Below, piece by piece: positions 36,298-48,202 of a stretch of 64,000 nucleotides of DNA. Position 1 is the stretch's first letter; every line of letters starts with the position of its first letter. A program made the position numbers and the translations under genes. The notes under the pieces are model-generated. The model saw nothing but the letters and a program-made list of their open reading frames with translations. It was not told where the DNA came from and searched no databases. The stretch lies in assembly GCA_947034895.1 (NCBI GenBank), contig OX344764.1, positions 20,894,001-20,958,000 of the forward strand. The letters are read 5' to 3'. Source of the stretch: Rhytidiadelphus loreus (taxonomy: Eukaryota; Streptophyta; Bryopsida; Hypnales; Hylocomiaceae).

Positions 36298-39200
36298 CCA
36301 TTCAAAACCTTGTCACCATAGCTCCATCACTGCTCGATAACCCTTCATAAACCCTAATGAACTCCAAAACCTAATCCCAGAACTGTCAGCACGATCACTC
36401 ACAAGCACATTCCTTCAGGTATGTGCAAGCACGGGATGCAATGCAACAAGGAGAAACTCGAGCTTGAATGTAAGAAAGTCTTGAGCAAGAGCAAGTGGGT
36501 ACTGAAAATAATCGGGAAGAAGCCGGTTATCCGCCTGAATTCGGTGGCGATGGCAGCTGGTGGAGTTAAATTTCTACAGTGCTTGCTGCGATGGCGTCAA
36601 CGTGCCCACAGCTGAACTGACAGAAATGCTGCGAAAGTGGGCGTCAGTGAAGCAGGGATGACCAGGGAGACTAGTGCGGGACTGCGGGAGTACGACTTGG
36701 GACTCTTTCCATTGAAGGCGGACGGGCATTGGTCCCCGTACTCCTATAAGCATGAATTTTTTATTTCATTCTTCTTGGTTTGCACTTTAAAAATCTGTTT
36801 TCTTTTTCTCTTTTTCCTTTTTTGGGGGTATATTGGACTGTATTGTCAAAGGCAAATCAAAAGAAGAAAGAACAACACGTGAAGGCGAATCAGGTCAAGG
36901 CGTTTTTTTACATTTTTCAGACTTTGATTTTGCTGGTGGGGCTCTTTGAATCATAACATTTTTGATTGGGGAGGTCAAAGGGTTCTTATAAATACCTTCT
37001 GTATATATAGGGGCCCTCAATTCATGGGCAAGTTTCAATTTTGGAATTTTCTACATTGAATGGAGACTATGCTCATGGGAAGTAAAAGGGTCCATGTTCA
37101 AAAGTATGAAATGATCTTAGGTGGTTGAGAGACAATGTAAGGAAATTCGATTTGTGTGCCTTGCAACAATAACAATACCTAGTATTTTCTCTGTTTCAGT
37201 GTTTCCTTTGTGTTTTATTAAAAAAAAATTATTTTAAAACTTCTTGAATATTAATTTAGAAATTCCCTAAATTTCTAAGGAGGTCTACTATAGAAGTTCA
37301 TTATGTTTTAAACAAAATCAATATAATGTGGTTTAGATTATTTTCATATTATCTCCAAGAGTGATTGTCACTCAACTTTCATCCACTTTTCAACTAAATT
37401 TCATCCAAAAGTTATCCCTAAATAGTCTACAATCATTCAAATTAATATGAGGGGGGTGTACTATTCAATCTCTTATCCTAATTAAATTAATTTGTATACT
37501 AATTTTTATATAATATTTTTGTTGGCTTTGAACACAAGGAGTAGAGTCTCTCCATTGACCAAAGCTACATGTGAATAAATTTAAATCAAACATTTTTCAA
37601 AAAGCTAGCAAGTGTTATAAGGACAAAAACTTTTATAATGCAACTACTTGATATTCTAATATTGTACCTAGCTATCTAGGTTGAAGAAAATCATTCTAAA
37701 AATGAAGGTCATAATTTTAGAAAGTTTATACTTCAAAAAATAAATAGATTGGAATTTGAAGGAATATTTTTATTTTTATATTTGCCAAATTTTCTTTCCC
37801 AACTTTAATTCAATATTTGGTATAAAATGCCTACATTGATAGCCATGTACAATAGCTACAATAAGATTTTTAGCACACCAAAAAAACTGAATGCTATAGA
37901 AATCTACCAAAATAAGAACATTCTTCTACATAAATTTCTTGTGAGTTGAAATCTAGAAATGAAAAAAATAAAATGAAGAAAATTTTGTGAATGACAAACT
38001 AACAATACAACCTTACCTAGACCCAAGCATATAAAGGCTCACTAGCCTCATGCAATAGTGCAAGTGGGCAAGGTTTGCATGAAGGATTGAAGCTTTTGAT
38101 CATGTACCAACAAGGGTGGCAAAGTGAACCTTGGCCCTAAATTAGGGCAATCCACCTCACAACTCTCTTCCAACAGCTTAAGAAATATAGTTGTTTTATT
38201 TATAATAAGTTCTTATGTAACACTTTTTTATTTTTACATATAATATAGTGTTGCCTATGATTTTAAAAAAATTCTATTATGAAGCTACATTTTTACATCT
38301 ATAATTGATATATAAAATTTTGATATTTTCTCATATGTGAAAAAATCTATACTCAATAGCAGTTTATTTTTTCCATAATTTCTCATAGAAAATAAAATTG
38401 TTCATACCTTCTAATCACAACATATTTTTCAATTATGATGCGTAAGAAAAACTAAAGAGAAATAAATACAATATGTCAGTAATATTATATTAGTTTTAAT
38501 ATATTATAAAATAAGTTGTGATATTCTCTACACTTAAAGGTTACAAAGTCTATAGGATTTTTAAGCCCTTAAAAGTCAAAATCTCAAAAAAAAAAAAGAT
38601 GGACAAAAAAAAAGATTTTAACCACTTGGAGTTAGTGATTTCATCCATTCAATATTTTTCTTGAATTATTTGTTAGTCACTCAACATATTTACTATTTGG
38701 ATTTTAAAAATTCTTTTGCACAAAACATTATGTAAATCATGGATTATAGATATTCTACAACTTTTGGTTTTAATAGTGTTGTAAGTGTGAATTTTACAAT
38801 TTAAGTGAAAATTGAATTTGAAGAAATTATCATCATTAATATCTTGCATTTCAAGCATTGTACAAAAAATCTTAAGAAAATACGTCAAATTTAAACAACA
38901 AAAATTCTTGAAATATTCATTATTTTAAAATGTATTTATTTTATAAAATATATATTGCCAATAATATTGACACATATATAACTATGAATGTAATCTATAG
39001 TTATTAGTTGATAATATTTATAGAAATATTACGGAGTATCATTTAATTTTTCTTTCAAGAATCATTTTACATCAAATCTTCATAAATCATCAAATATCCT
39101 ACAACCTTTAGGGGTTAAATAATAATTGAAAAATCATTTGAAAAGAAAAAAATACTACTAAATCATATAGAATATTGTACAATTTAGATGAAAAGAAGAC

Positions 39201-40464
39201 ATAAAAGTATCCCAAATTGACCAAAACTATACTGAAAGTCTATATTAATTCTTGTTATTATTTAGCTCATAATGTAGGCAATACCCAACAACATAATTAG
39301 CAGCCACACGGGATTCAAACCTAGGCCATCAAATTACAAATTAGAAGACAAATTCATCAACTTTTTGCAAATATAGTCCAACCTTAAGGAGTGATCATTA
39401 TTTGAAAAAAATATATATAACATGAAAGTTAGAACTAAAAAAACACTGAATAACAAAACTAAAAATTAAATAAGGTAAAAGCACCTAATTGCAACACTTT
39501 TTGTCCTCTAGCACCTAAAAAATGACCTTGAGTGAAAACTTCTATGAATTTAAACCACTACAACTTTTCAAAAGCAATTATTGAGAAGTAAAGAGTTTTT
39601 TAAGCAACCAATGAAGTTGAGACATTTTGTCCTTCAATGGTGTCCATTCAAGGTGAGTCTAATTAAGGTTATATATAGGCTACCTTATGTTCTCTTAACT
39701 TGAGAATTTGTAAATTGTTACTAGAGCATCATCACTTAAAATTGATGAAACCACTTGTATTGCATTTTTCCTGAGCTCTTGTGATAATCTCATCAAAACA
39801 ATTACATCATTTGAACTTTGAAATAGCAAGACTAAAAAAATAGTGTTGTTTTTAAATGCCATTGGCTTATAGAGATGCTATCCAAGAGATAACTCGATTA
39901 TCTAAATATAAGACTTGATGAGTATAGAAAGAGACTTTTGTTGGCAAGTTTTGAGGAGTGGAGGATGGTTTGCCCCTCACCACACTAACATCTCAATCCT
40001 AGACAATGAAGAGAGAGGTTCTAAGGACTTTTTTAGACCACATAACATTTCATTCATTTACTTAATGCTTGAATTTTAAAAAATCACACTTTTTATATGA
40101 TGAATTCCACAAAATTGAGGTAGATAACATATAAAGGAGTCAACCCATTTCCGACCTTCACCCCATCTCACATCTTAGACTCTTCCTTTCTAATCAACCA
40201 TATTGTAGGTGACAACTTATGTACAACACGTCCAACAAGAGCAATAGAAATGTCTAGGAGGTGTACATTGAAAGTAGCAAATGATCATAACATGTACAGT
40301 ACATTGAAAGCCACAATGATCACCTAATTCGATTTTATAAGCAACCTATGGTTGGAAATTGGTTTGCCTACAGATCGAGAATAAGACAAACAAAATCTTT
40401 ACGAAAAAAATTCATAGTAATTATGTTTTTGAGGGAAAAAATGTCAAAAATTATGAAATTTTTC
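36298..40464. other. FUT upstream flank, then AT-rich transposon-derived DNA
   Basis: A telo-box-like AAACCCTAAT lies near 36348-36357, about 55 bp upstream of the FUT ATG. From 36.9 kb the DNA is very AT-rich with no coding frame. I see only short, degenerate repeats and cannot define element boundaries. Confidence 0.35.
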
Positions 40465-40692
40465 TTAATCCATAAATGACATGGAAGACATTTTCTGGCC
40501 GATGAATGATAAAGAATCTTTCCATATTGGATAGAAGTGAACTATTCATCCTCCAAATTTTGTGTGAAATGAGAAGGTCTTCTACAGTAATTTGTCTTCC
40601 AATGAGTGCTTTTTCATTTTTTTAAGACAACAATTTAGACGGTAACCAAACAAATGATCTTCACAATGACTAGCTCACCTTTTAAGGATTAA
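40465..40692. repeat. Single copy of the 12.9-kb TTAA-ended element, 228 bp
   Basis: Starts TTAATCCATAAATG and ends TTTTAAGGATTAA (inverted). Internal blocks GATGAATGAT, AAAGAATCTTTCC, TTCATCCTC, GGTCTTCTACAGTA and CTTCCAATGAGTGCTTTT align in order with the 12893-13104 arm. This single copy shows that the 12.9-kb foldback is two unit-length elements side by side. Confidence 0.65.
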
Positions 40693-42739
40693 ATCTATTT
40701 CTCTACACGCAATTTTTTTCCCTCAACCTTCCCCATGATACAAATAGGCTGAATTGCTTAAGTGGTTGGAAATTGGTCATTATCTTGAAATTTATAAAGA
40801 TAGTACCCTGAAAAATATGCAAAAAAGTCAAGAAAGAATACAAGCACTAAATAAATCAATTAAGGGGTTAAGTAATGATGAGCTAACACAGTGACTCTTG
40901 CCTAGGTCCCAATCCCTAACCGCCTGAAGCTAATGGCACCCGACACGTGTCAGTCAACCTATGTGTCTAGACCTATGTGCCTAGACCTCCTACCAGTTTT
41001 CGCCGCCCCTACTTGTAGGCCCCAAAGCTATTCAAGTTCAAGATTTGGGGCTGTCATTTTGTGTTGAAAGGTTGAGTCTCTTGTTTTCCAAGGCTCTTTC
41101 TCTCAGCAAACATGATCTAGTAGGGTAATGTAGGAAGTTAGAAATGATTGATGTTTATAAAAAAAAATTGAAAAAAATCAATGTTACTTGCGTTGGGTTC
41201 TAAATTTAGATCTTCAAGTTGACCTTTGGGGGATAGGTAGTTTGTGCCTCTTTTGAATCCATTATCCTATTGTGAGAAAATGTCAATTTTAGATAAAAAG
41301 AACTCAAATCATTTTCAAAGGGGTATACATGGCATTATCCCATTTGTTGTTAAATTTTTACAATAAAATTTGCAAGGGGTACATGTGTCTTTTTCCCATT
41401 TGTATCAGAGCTTTTACAAAACATGTGGAAGGGGAAGCTTTTACGCAAGTCACTTTCATATTGGTTATAAAACTTTGGGAAAAAAGCTCAAAATTTCTAT
41501 TACAAAAATTCATAAATATTTGAATACTAAAATCTCCACAACTTCAACCCTAAGCCCTGACGTAACCCTAATGTAACCCTAGTTCTAATCCACCCCCTGA
41601 TGTCTTAAGTGGCTGACAATCTCTAAAGCGTTGATATTATTCTTAGGTTATAACGGAATGTACTAGGTATTGCCAACACACCAAGAACACAAACATTCAA
41701 TTGAAATTGAAACCCCAATACAAAAGCCTTATCTACCACAGAAATTCTAATACAATCAAACCCTCATTTGTTGAAAAAAAGAAGGAAAAGCGGGAATTCA
41801 AGCTCCGAGACTCATGATGCAAGAGTAGTAAGAACACTATCTAATCAATCAATAAAATGAAAATGGAAACACGGGGTAAGGCACAATAACAAGACAAAAA
41901 TAAGCACCTCGCCTACTCAAAAACGCTAAGGAAGATCATTCTTTGTAATTTAAGGTATACACTTGAGTTAAGAGGATATTTGATATGGGGTTATTTACTT
42001 TAATTATTGCATTTTAAAATGACCAGAGTTTTATATAAAAAAATATAAGAAGTGTATTTCCAATACCCTATGTTTTTTATAAATTCATTCATGTGATTTT
42101 TTAAGTAGGGCTATCTTACATATAAAATTTAAGTGTTCAATTTTTTTCCCACCCTGTTATGACCCTTGTCACAATCTCTAATGGATGAATGCATTGAGAG
42201 ATAGATGATTGATGACTGGTCATATTGACCAAAGATGGATGAATGCGATGATGGATAACTAATTCATGATGTAATGTGAATTAGTTGATAAGCAGAAATT
42301 GCTTAGAGATAGATATCTCTCAATGATGGATTTATGCAATGGAGTTAGACAACTCCACTTGAATGACTAGTGCACTGGATTAACACATGTGTGTTGGAAC
42401 TTGGAGTTAAATAACTCCAAGTAGAAGATCAAGATTTGGATACAAGATGAATTAGATAAGATATGATTGGAGAAGTATAAATAGGACTTTTACTTTAGTG
42501 GATGATTTTAGATAGAACCAAAGATAGAAAGCTAAAGTTAGAAAAAGAAGTCCTAGTCTATCTTAAGAACTAATAGTCTTATTAATAGTTAATCTCTATT
42601 ATATAAGACAGAGCTAGGGGAATGAGGAGGGCTCTCTTTGGAGATGGTTCTCTCTCTATGGTCAGGTGGTTTGAGCTCTTTGTAAAGCATTCTTGTTAAT
42701 AAGAGTACCATTGGTATGGCTTCATTCCCAAATGCCGCG
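40693..42739. other. AT-rich intergenic, no gene recognised
   Basis: Short telomere-like strings (GTAACCCTAATGTAACCCTAG, near 41561) are present but too few to be an array. No gene or element boundary supported. Confidence 0.3.
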
Positions 42740-42744
42740 AAGTG

Positions 42745-42950
42745 TGTTGAGAATCGAAAACAAAACAAAACTACAAAGTATTATATAACCAAAATATGCA
42801 AGTAGAAAAGAGTAATAATATATTCAAAGCAAAGTATTAATTATACTAAGGAGAAAGAATCCATACATAGTTCTCCTCCTCTACTATTGGTCCTTGGGAA
42901 CTAAAGTAAACTACAGTGGAGAGCATATCAATAGAAGATATTTCTTAACA
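42745..42950 (-). repeat. Copia 3' LTR
   Basis: 206 bp, starting TGTTGAGAATCG and ending TTTCTTAACA in plus orientation. Paired with 47901-48106 and preceded by the AAGTG target duplication. Confidence 0.93.
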
Positions 42951-43204
42951 TTCCTCCTCGCTTGACATAACATTATTAAATCAAATTATATACAATGTCC
43001 TATGTGTTATTACCCGTAATCTTGCAGGATATTCGGTTGTTGCCTCATTAAAACCTTATCCGGGAAAACCTTGATTATAATCAAAGATAAAACCATAAAT
43101 TAAGGAAAAAAAGTACAACATCTTTTTCAATTCATTCTCATGGTAAAACCGAGTGGAAAAAAACCATAGAAGAATATCAAAGGTTTCTACAATAATAATA
43201 AAAT

Positions 43205-43720
43205 CTATTCAATTTCTTGTTCCAAAGTATTGAGTCGCTGCATTCCAATGCCATCAATAAGCCAACAATGAGTAGATAATGGAAGAACTTTGGTGAAGAT
43301 ATCCGCAAGATTCTTTGTTGATATAACTTTCTTGATTTCAAATGCAATATTAGGGTATGTAGATGTAGACAAATATAAAAGTGCTCCAACTGCAACGAGG
43401 TGTGGGTATTGTTCATCCAATAATTCCTCCTCCTCGCAAGGGTGATAAAGATAAGTAGTAAGTACATCTTTTTCATTGTGTTTGAGCACAAATACCAACT
43501 TGTATCCAAGAGGTCAAGAAGAAAGATTCTCCACAATCGGCCCAAAGACTTGTTTCTTGCACAAAGAAGCATATTCCTCCTCGATAGCAACCTTTCATTT
43601 TAACCAATTAAGGCACCACATTGCTTGTTCAACAATTTGTGGTTTAGGATCATCTTTCTCACCAACAATCATACAAATAAATGATTCATCAATTTCAATT
43701 GTTGCTCTATCCCATATATC
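43205..43720 (-). pseudogene. Copia reverse transcriptase / RNase H remnant
   Basis: Reads VAIEEEYASL-like RT N-terminal residues near 43560-43590, then YPHLVAVGALLYLSTSTYPN (the usual YR.AVGSLMYL block), then jumps to STKNLADIFTKVLP, the C-terminal end of RNase H. The catalytic part of RT and most of RNase H are deleted, and stops and frameshifts occur. Confidence 0.8.
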
Positions 43721-43959
43721 ACATCACTACAAGGAAATGGGGGTAAATGTAACCATAGAAGAATGACTGCTTGTCTAGAACGACTTTAATATGACTCGTG
43801 TTCCCTAATTGCACCAAGGGTTTGGGGTTGTCGTCGTTAGAGTCAATTTAGAGTTACATTCGCGACTACAAGATGACGACTTAGCAGTAGGGAGTCTTCA
43901 TCCACATTTTTACATCCGGAATGTGCTGTCTTTATCTAGTCCCGCAATGTGCTGAAAAA

Positions 43960-44190
43960 CTTGTTTTTTCCACTTTAAATGCAAATATCTTGCAATCTAT
44001 GTGGTCAAAAATTCTAAATTTTTTTCCACACTTTTAAATAATAGCTGGGTGTAAGATCCTACGGTTAGATGTCAAAGAAAAACATTTTAAATTCTCTTTT
44101 ACTCTTTGCTACAGAAGTGGCAGTTTTCAGTGTTTCTTTGGTAGAAAAAAGGCCTTGCTCTTGTAGGGGTTAAAATGATGCACTCTTGGA
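43960..44190 (+). repeat. Dispersed repeat shared with 57740-57995
   Basis: Both copies contain ATATCTTGCAATC, AAGATCCTACGGTTAGATGT, TGGCAGTTTT and end near GGGTTAAAATG followed by CACTC, in the same order and orientation. The shared unit is about 230-250 bp and non-coding. Whether the GGGTTAA marks an element end is unclear, because similarity continues a few bases beyond it. Confidence 0.7.
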
Positions 44191-44934
44191 GACTTATTTT
44201 TCTTTTGATTTTTTTCTCTATTTACTAATGCCTTTTTCAAAACAAACTAAAAAAATAAAGTTAGATTGACAATGCAAAGGCCAAAAACTAAAATTGTTTG
44301 TTTTCATTTAGCACCTCTAAGAGATAGAAAAACAATTTTTGGTTCTAATTTTTATAGAACTAGGTTGATAACTTTCACAATGTCTATGTTTCATCCATTG
44401 GTTTTTGTTCACAACATTGTTAAACTTCCAATTTGGACTTAATCAATTCCATTGTGAAGGCCATAGTCAAAAGTGAATAAACTATGTGATTGTATTTTGA
44501 CTACAATTTACTCTAAGGTGACTACATAATGACTTCCATGTCACTACTCTACTATTTTGATTGTGATTTACTCTAACACAACTACACAATGACTTCCACA
44601 TCGCTACTCTACTATTGCATCAACATTTTACAAATCCCACATGGTTTGTCTCGCCTTCTACCACCCCACTTGTATAAAAGGCTTGTTATTTGAACTTTTT
44701 GTATTCACACACTAAATGGCTTGAAAATCCATTTGACACATATGCAAAATATAGTGTATTGTGTATTATGTATTTGTATGTGATGTATGAATCATGTATA
44801 TGATGTATGAATCATGTATTTGTATATGGTGTATGAATCATGTATTTGTATATGATGTATGGTGTTTAGTATATGGTGTACTCATTTTGCACATTTCACC
44901 ACAACTCGAAAATAATCTTCAAATCTTTTAGATA

Positions 44935-45215
44935 TTAGAAAATAAAATTCACATTTCCTAGATTTTAGAATATAATCCTAGATTTTAGAAAATAATATTT
45001 AAATTTCCTAGATTTTAGAATACAATCCTAGATTTCAAAAGAAAAATATTCACATTTCCTAGATTTCAGAATATAATCCTAGATTTCAAAAAATAATATT
45101 CACATTTCCTAGATTTTTAGAATACAATCCTAGATTTCAAAAGAAAAATATTCATATTTCCTAGATTTCAGAATATAATCCTAGATTTCAAAAAATAATA
45201 TTCAAATTTCCTAAA
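44935..45215. repeat. Tandem repeat, ~51-bp unit, about 5.5 copies
   Basis: Successive TTTCCTAGATTT blocks lie at about 44957, 45007, 45058, 45108, 45160 and 45210. Each unit has two half-units around CCTAGATTT(T/C)A. It is subterminal in the CACTA element, where such repeats are typical transposase-binding arrays. Confidence 0.85.
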
Positions 45216-45446
45216 TTTACCACTTTGGAAGTTTCATCCAAAACCCCATCCAAGCTCACAATGGATGGTGATAATACTATGGCAATCATTTATAAAAATG
45301 ATTAGTCCACTATGACTCCAGGGGCCAAAATCACAATGTAATCATTTTTGTCCACAATGACTCCTATACAATCATTCTTTGCAGTCATTTATACACTGTT
45401 TTTCTTGTAGTGCATGTATCACAATACATCACAGATATCTCTATAT

Positions 45447-46362
45447 TCAACTTGGATTTGTCTTGTTTATGAACAAAAGCTCCTCCCTCAGGATTTGTAG
45501 TGATATTATATTAAGCATGGATGGAGAGTTTGATTTGATCGATTCCAAATAAGTAGTGGTGGTGGTTGTAAGTTTAAGAGAAATAATATTATTAGATATT
45601 GTTTTGCGCTTGTGTGGTTGTTTATCTGGTCCACGAGTTTGTTTACCCATGAGTTCACGAGTTCTTGTTGATGAAGGACAGAGTCGAATTAAAGTTGCAA
45701 CATGTAGAATTGCATGTCTCCATATAGATGCAAACAAATTTGCATGAAGAAGCATTGGTCTTGTAATAAGTTGAATCTGTTTAATAAATGATTTTGCCGA
45801 ACCATTTTCAGCATGTTTATATAAAACTGAATGTGTCAAATCAATTCCTGTTGCAGTACAATAATTTGCAAAAGCTCTTGACCAAAAATCTAGAGCATTA
45901 TCCATTCATAATGTTTTTATTGGATAATTAGAAAAATTAACCTTGAAACGGATCAACATTGAAAGTAAATTGGCAAATGCCAAATTTCTTCTTGAATAGT
46001 AAAACATATGATTGTTCGTCTTATGCATCAATCAAAACCAAAAAATAACGGAATGGTTCAGACATAGAATTTATTGGACTACAAATATCACCACTTAGCC
46101 TTGAAAGCATTGGTGGTAATTCATGAAGAAACTTCCATAAAGATGGTTTGGCAATATATTTGCCTTGCACTCATGCTTTGCATAGTGCCATTGAATTGGC
46201 ATCTGTTGGTTGCAAATTATGTCCAACAATACAAGGAATAATTTTCCTAAATAAAATAAAGCCTGGATGGCCTACTCTTCCATGCCAAAGAGAAACTATA
46301 TTATCTTTGTAAGATAAAGCAAAACTAGAAACAACGGATGGTCGGATTGAAATCCAATACAA
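45447..46362 (-). pseudogene. Copia integrase remnant
   Basis: Minus-strand reading gives SLWHGRVGHPG (pre-integrase zinc-finger region, LWH.RLGH) at 46171-46362 and MDNALDF, then ENGSAKSFIKQIQLITRPML and WRHAILHVATLIRLCPS (integrase core C-terminal part) at 45447-45905. Stops and a frame break separate them, so it is inactive. Confidence 0.82.
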
Positions 46363-46748
46363 ACCACTAGCCGCAGCTAAAGCTATTTCTACAACTTGAT
46401 TGTTTTTAACAAAACCAGATTCCCTCGCCTATCTAGAATTTGGATCGAGAGATGAAAACCATTGGTGCGTAGATCTCGAAAGTTGATGAGGCTTCAAGGC
46501 GCAAAGGGAGAGAATATAACATGCATGCATGTAATGGTGGTGTCCTCAAGCAACATCACCTTAGTTGGTCCCTCTTGGAAACGAAACGCATTTGATCCAG
46601 CCATAGTTATTAAAATTTTGGTTTACTAAGATGAATGATTGTTTTCATTAAAAAAATGTATATCCCTCAGGATTGTATGAATGGTAGCAGAGTCAAAGAG
46701 TGCATAAAAAGACTCACTAGTGGAGGTATCCTCAACAACATAGGTTTC

Positions 46749-47510
46749 TCAGTCTTCATTTCCTGAGTCATTTCTATACGGATCCATAGATGCATTTATG
46801 GTGTGGGCTTCATGAGCTTGAGTTCGAAGCCTTTTGTTTTCCTGGAACATCTGTACTAGGTACTCTAATGCCCAACAAATACTTGCAAGATGGACTTTTT
46901 TGCCACATTTGTGGCAAGAACGCGTCTCTAATGGACGCTTAGCATTGTTATTAGTTATGGTGTTAGTCTTCCTTTGAATAGATTGGCTATCACAACTATG
47001 GTTACCTAAGCATTTATTATGATTTTTCTTATGTTTTTGTGCCTCAGGTTTAGTATTAAAAACCTTGGTAGCATGAGACTCAGGAACCATAGTTCCAACA
47101 GGACGTGCTTCTGCATTGTGTTAGAGAAGTTCATTTTGTTTTTCAGTGAAAAGCAATTGAAACATTAAATCTGAGTGATTCTCAAATTTCATATTCCTAT
47201 ACTGTTGCGCAAGTAAAGCGGACACCGGTGGAAATGTTGAGAGAGTTTCCTCAATCATTTCCTCCTCAATAGTGACCTTACCACACAATCTAAGTTGTGA
47301 TATGATACGGTATAGCTCATTATTGAAAGAAACAAGTGTTGGAAAATCCAACACTTGTAAATGAGTCCAATCATTAACGGCTCTAGGAAGAAAAATGGTT
47401 TTCTGATGGTTATAACGAGAATCGAGCTTGTGCCAATGCTCATTCGGATTTTCTAGTCCTAGATATTGAAGCTGTAAAGAAGAAACAAGATGCCGACGTA
47501 ACAAAAGCAA
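46749..47510 (-). pseudogene. Copia gag remnant with CCHC zinc knuckle
   Basis: 47121-47510 encodes a UBN2/gag-like segment (NEHWHKLDSRYNHQK, LRLCGKVTIEEEMIEETLSTF). 46749-47090 continues with CHKCGKKVHLASIC, a CX2CX4HX4C nucleic-acid-binding knuckle. The two frames are separated by a stop. Upstream gag (47520-47890) is degraded. Confidence 0.82.
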
Positions 47511-47900
47511 TGCTTTAGAAGACGTGGTTGTAGAAATTGACGTATTTACAGTTGGAGGATGCTTAGGAGGCTTGTCAAATGTAATGCTTTAAGATAACTG
47601 CTCTGCAAATATGTGTGCTTTTGCAGTTTTTGCCCATATCAGATAATTGCTTCCATCCGCTATCAATTGTGGAAACAGAAGAGGTTGAAGTCTTGGTGTC
47701 TCCGTATGAGTAGTAGCCACCGGAATTGCCATAGATGTCGACATGCTCATGATGAAAAAAGAAAATTTAGCTTAAGAAGTAGGAAAATTAAATCTAAATT
47801 AGAAGCAAAAATTCCAATCTTTAAAAAATCTAAAACTAAAATACTGATAACCTCTCTTAAAATAAAAGCTAAAGCAAAAGTAAAGATCGTGTTGATAACG

Positions 47901-48106
47901 TGTTGAGAATAGGAAACAAAACAAAACTACAAAGTATTATATAACCAAAATATGCAAGTAGAAAAGAGTAATAATATATTCAAAGCAAAGTATTATATAT
48001 ACTAAGGAGAGAGAGTCTATACATAGTTCTCCTCCTCTACTATTGGTTCTTGGGAACTAAAGTAAATTACAGTGGAGAGCATAGTAATAGAAGATATTTC
48101 TTAACA
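47901..48106 (-). repeat. Copia 5' LTR
   Basis: 206 bp, TGTTGAGAATAG to TTTCTTAACA in plus orientation, followed by AAGTG at 48107-48111. Confidence 0.93.
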
Positions 48107-48202
48107 AAGTGCATTTCTCTAGTGTCCTTCTTGGGAGATTCTGCTGTAGCTCAGAGGAATGCCCTCCTCTGGTCAGCTTTTGGCAGCTCCTCTGTCAGGG
48201 TT

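Larger units (their letters stand above)
43725..45412. mobile_element. Non-autonomous CACTA element, 1,688 bp, nested in the Copia element
   Basis: Left end CACTACAAGG and right end CTTGTAGTG are CACTA-superfamily termini, flanked by perfect 3-bp CAT duplications at 43722-43724 and 45413-45415. Removing it rejoins the Copia pol region. The interior has no transposase; it holds tandem repeats (44.75-44.88 and 44.93-45.22 kb) and a string shared with 57.7-58.0 kb. Its ends match those of the inverted element at 51152-53354. Confidence 0.9.
42745..48106 (-). mobile_element. Ty1/Copia LTR retrotransposon, internally deleted, with nested CACTA
   Basis: Two 206-bp LTRs (TGTTGAG...CTTAACA as read on the plus strand) are bounded by perfect 5-bp AAGTG duplications at 42740-42744 and 48107-48111. 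They differ at about 11 positions (~95% identity). Coding remnants run on the minus strand in Copia order: gag, integrase, reverse transcriptase, RNase H tail. A purine-rich tract (GAGGAGGAA on the minus strand) abuts the 3' LTR, and GTTATCAACACGATC next to the 5' LTR is a likely primer site. Without the CACTA insert it is about 3.7 kb, shorter than full Copia elements, because most of RT and RNase H is missing. Non-functional. Confidence 0.93.

Noticed and set aside
39290..39330. tRNA B-box-like string (GGTTTGAATCCCG on the minus strand), possible SINE
   Set aside because: No convincing A box at the right distance, no cloverleaf and no poly-A tail.
41555..41585. Telomere-like AACCCTAA strings
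   Set aside because: Only two imperfect copies; not an interstitial telomere array.
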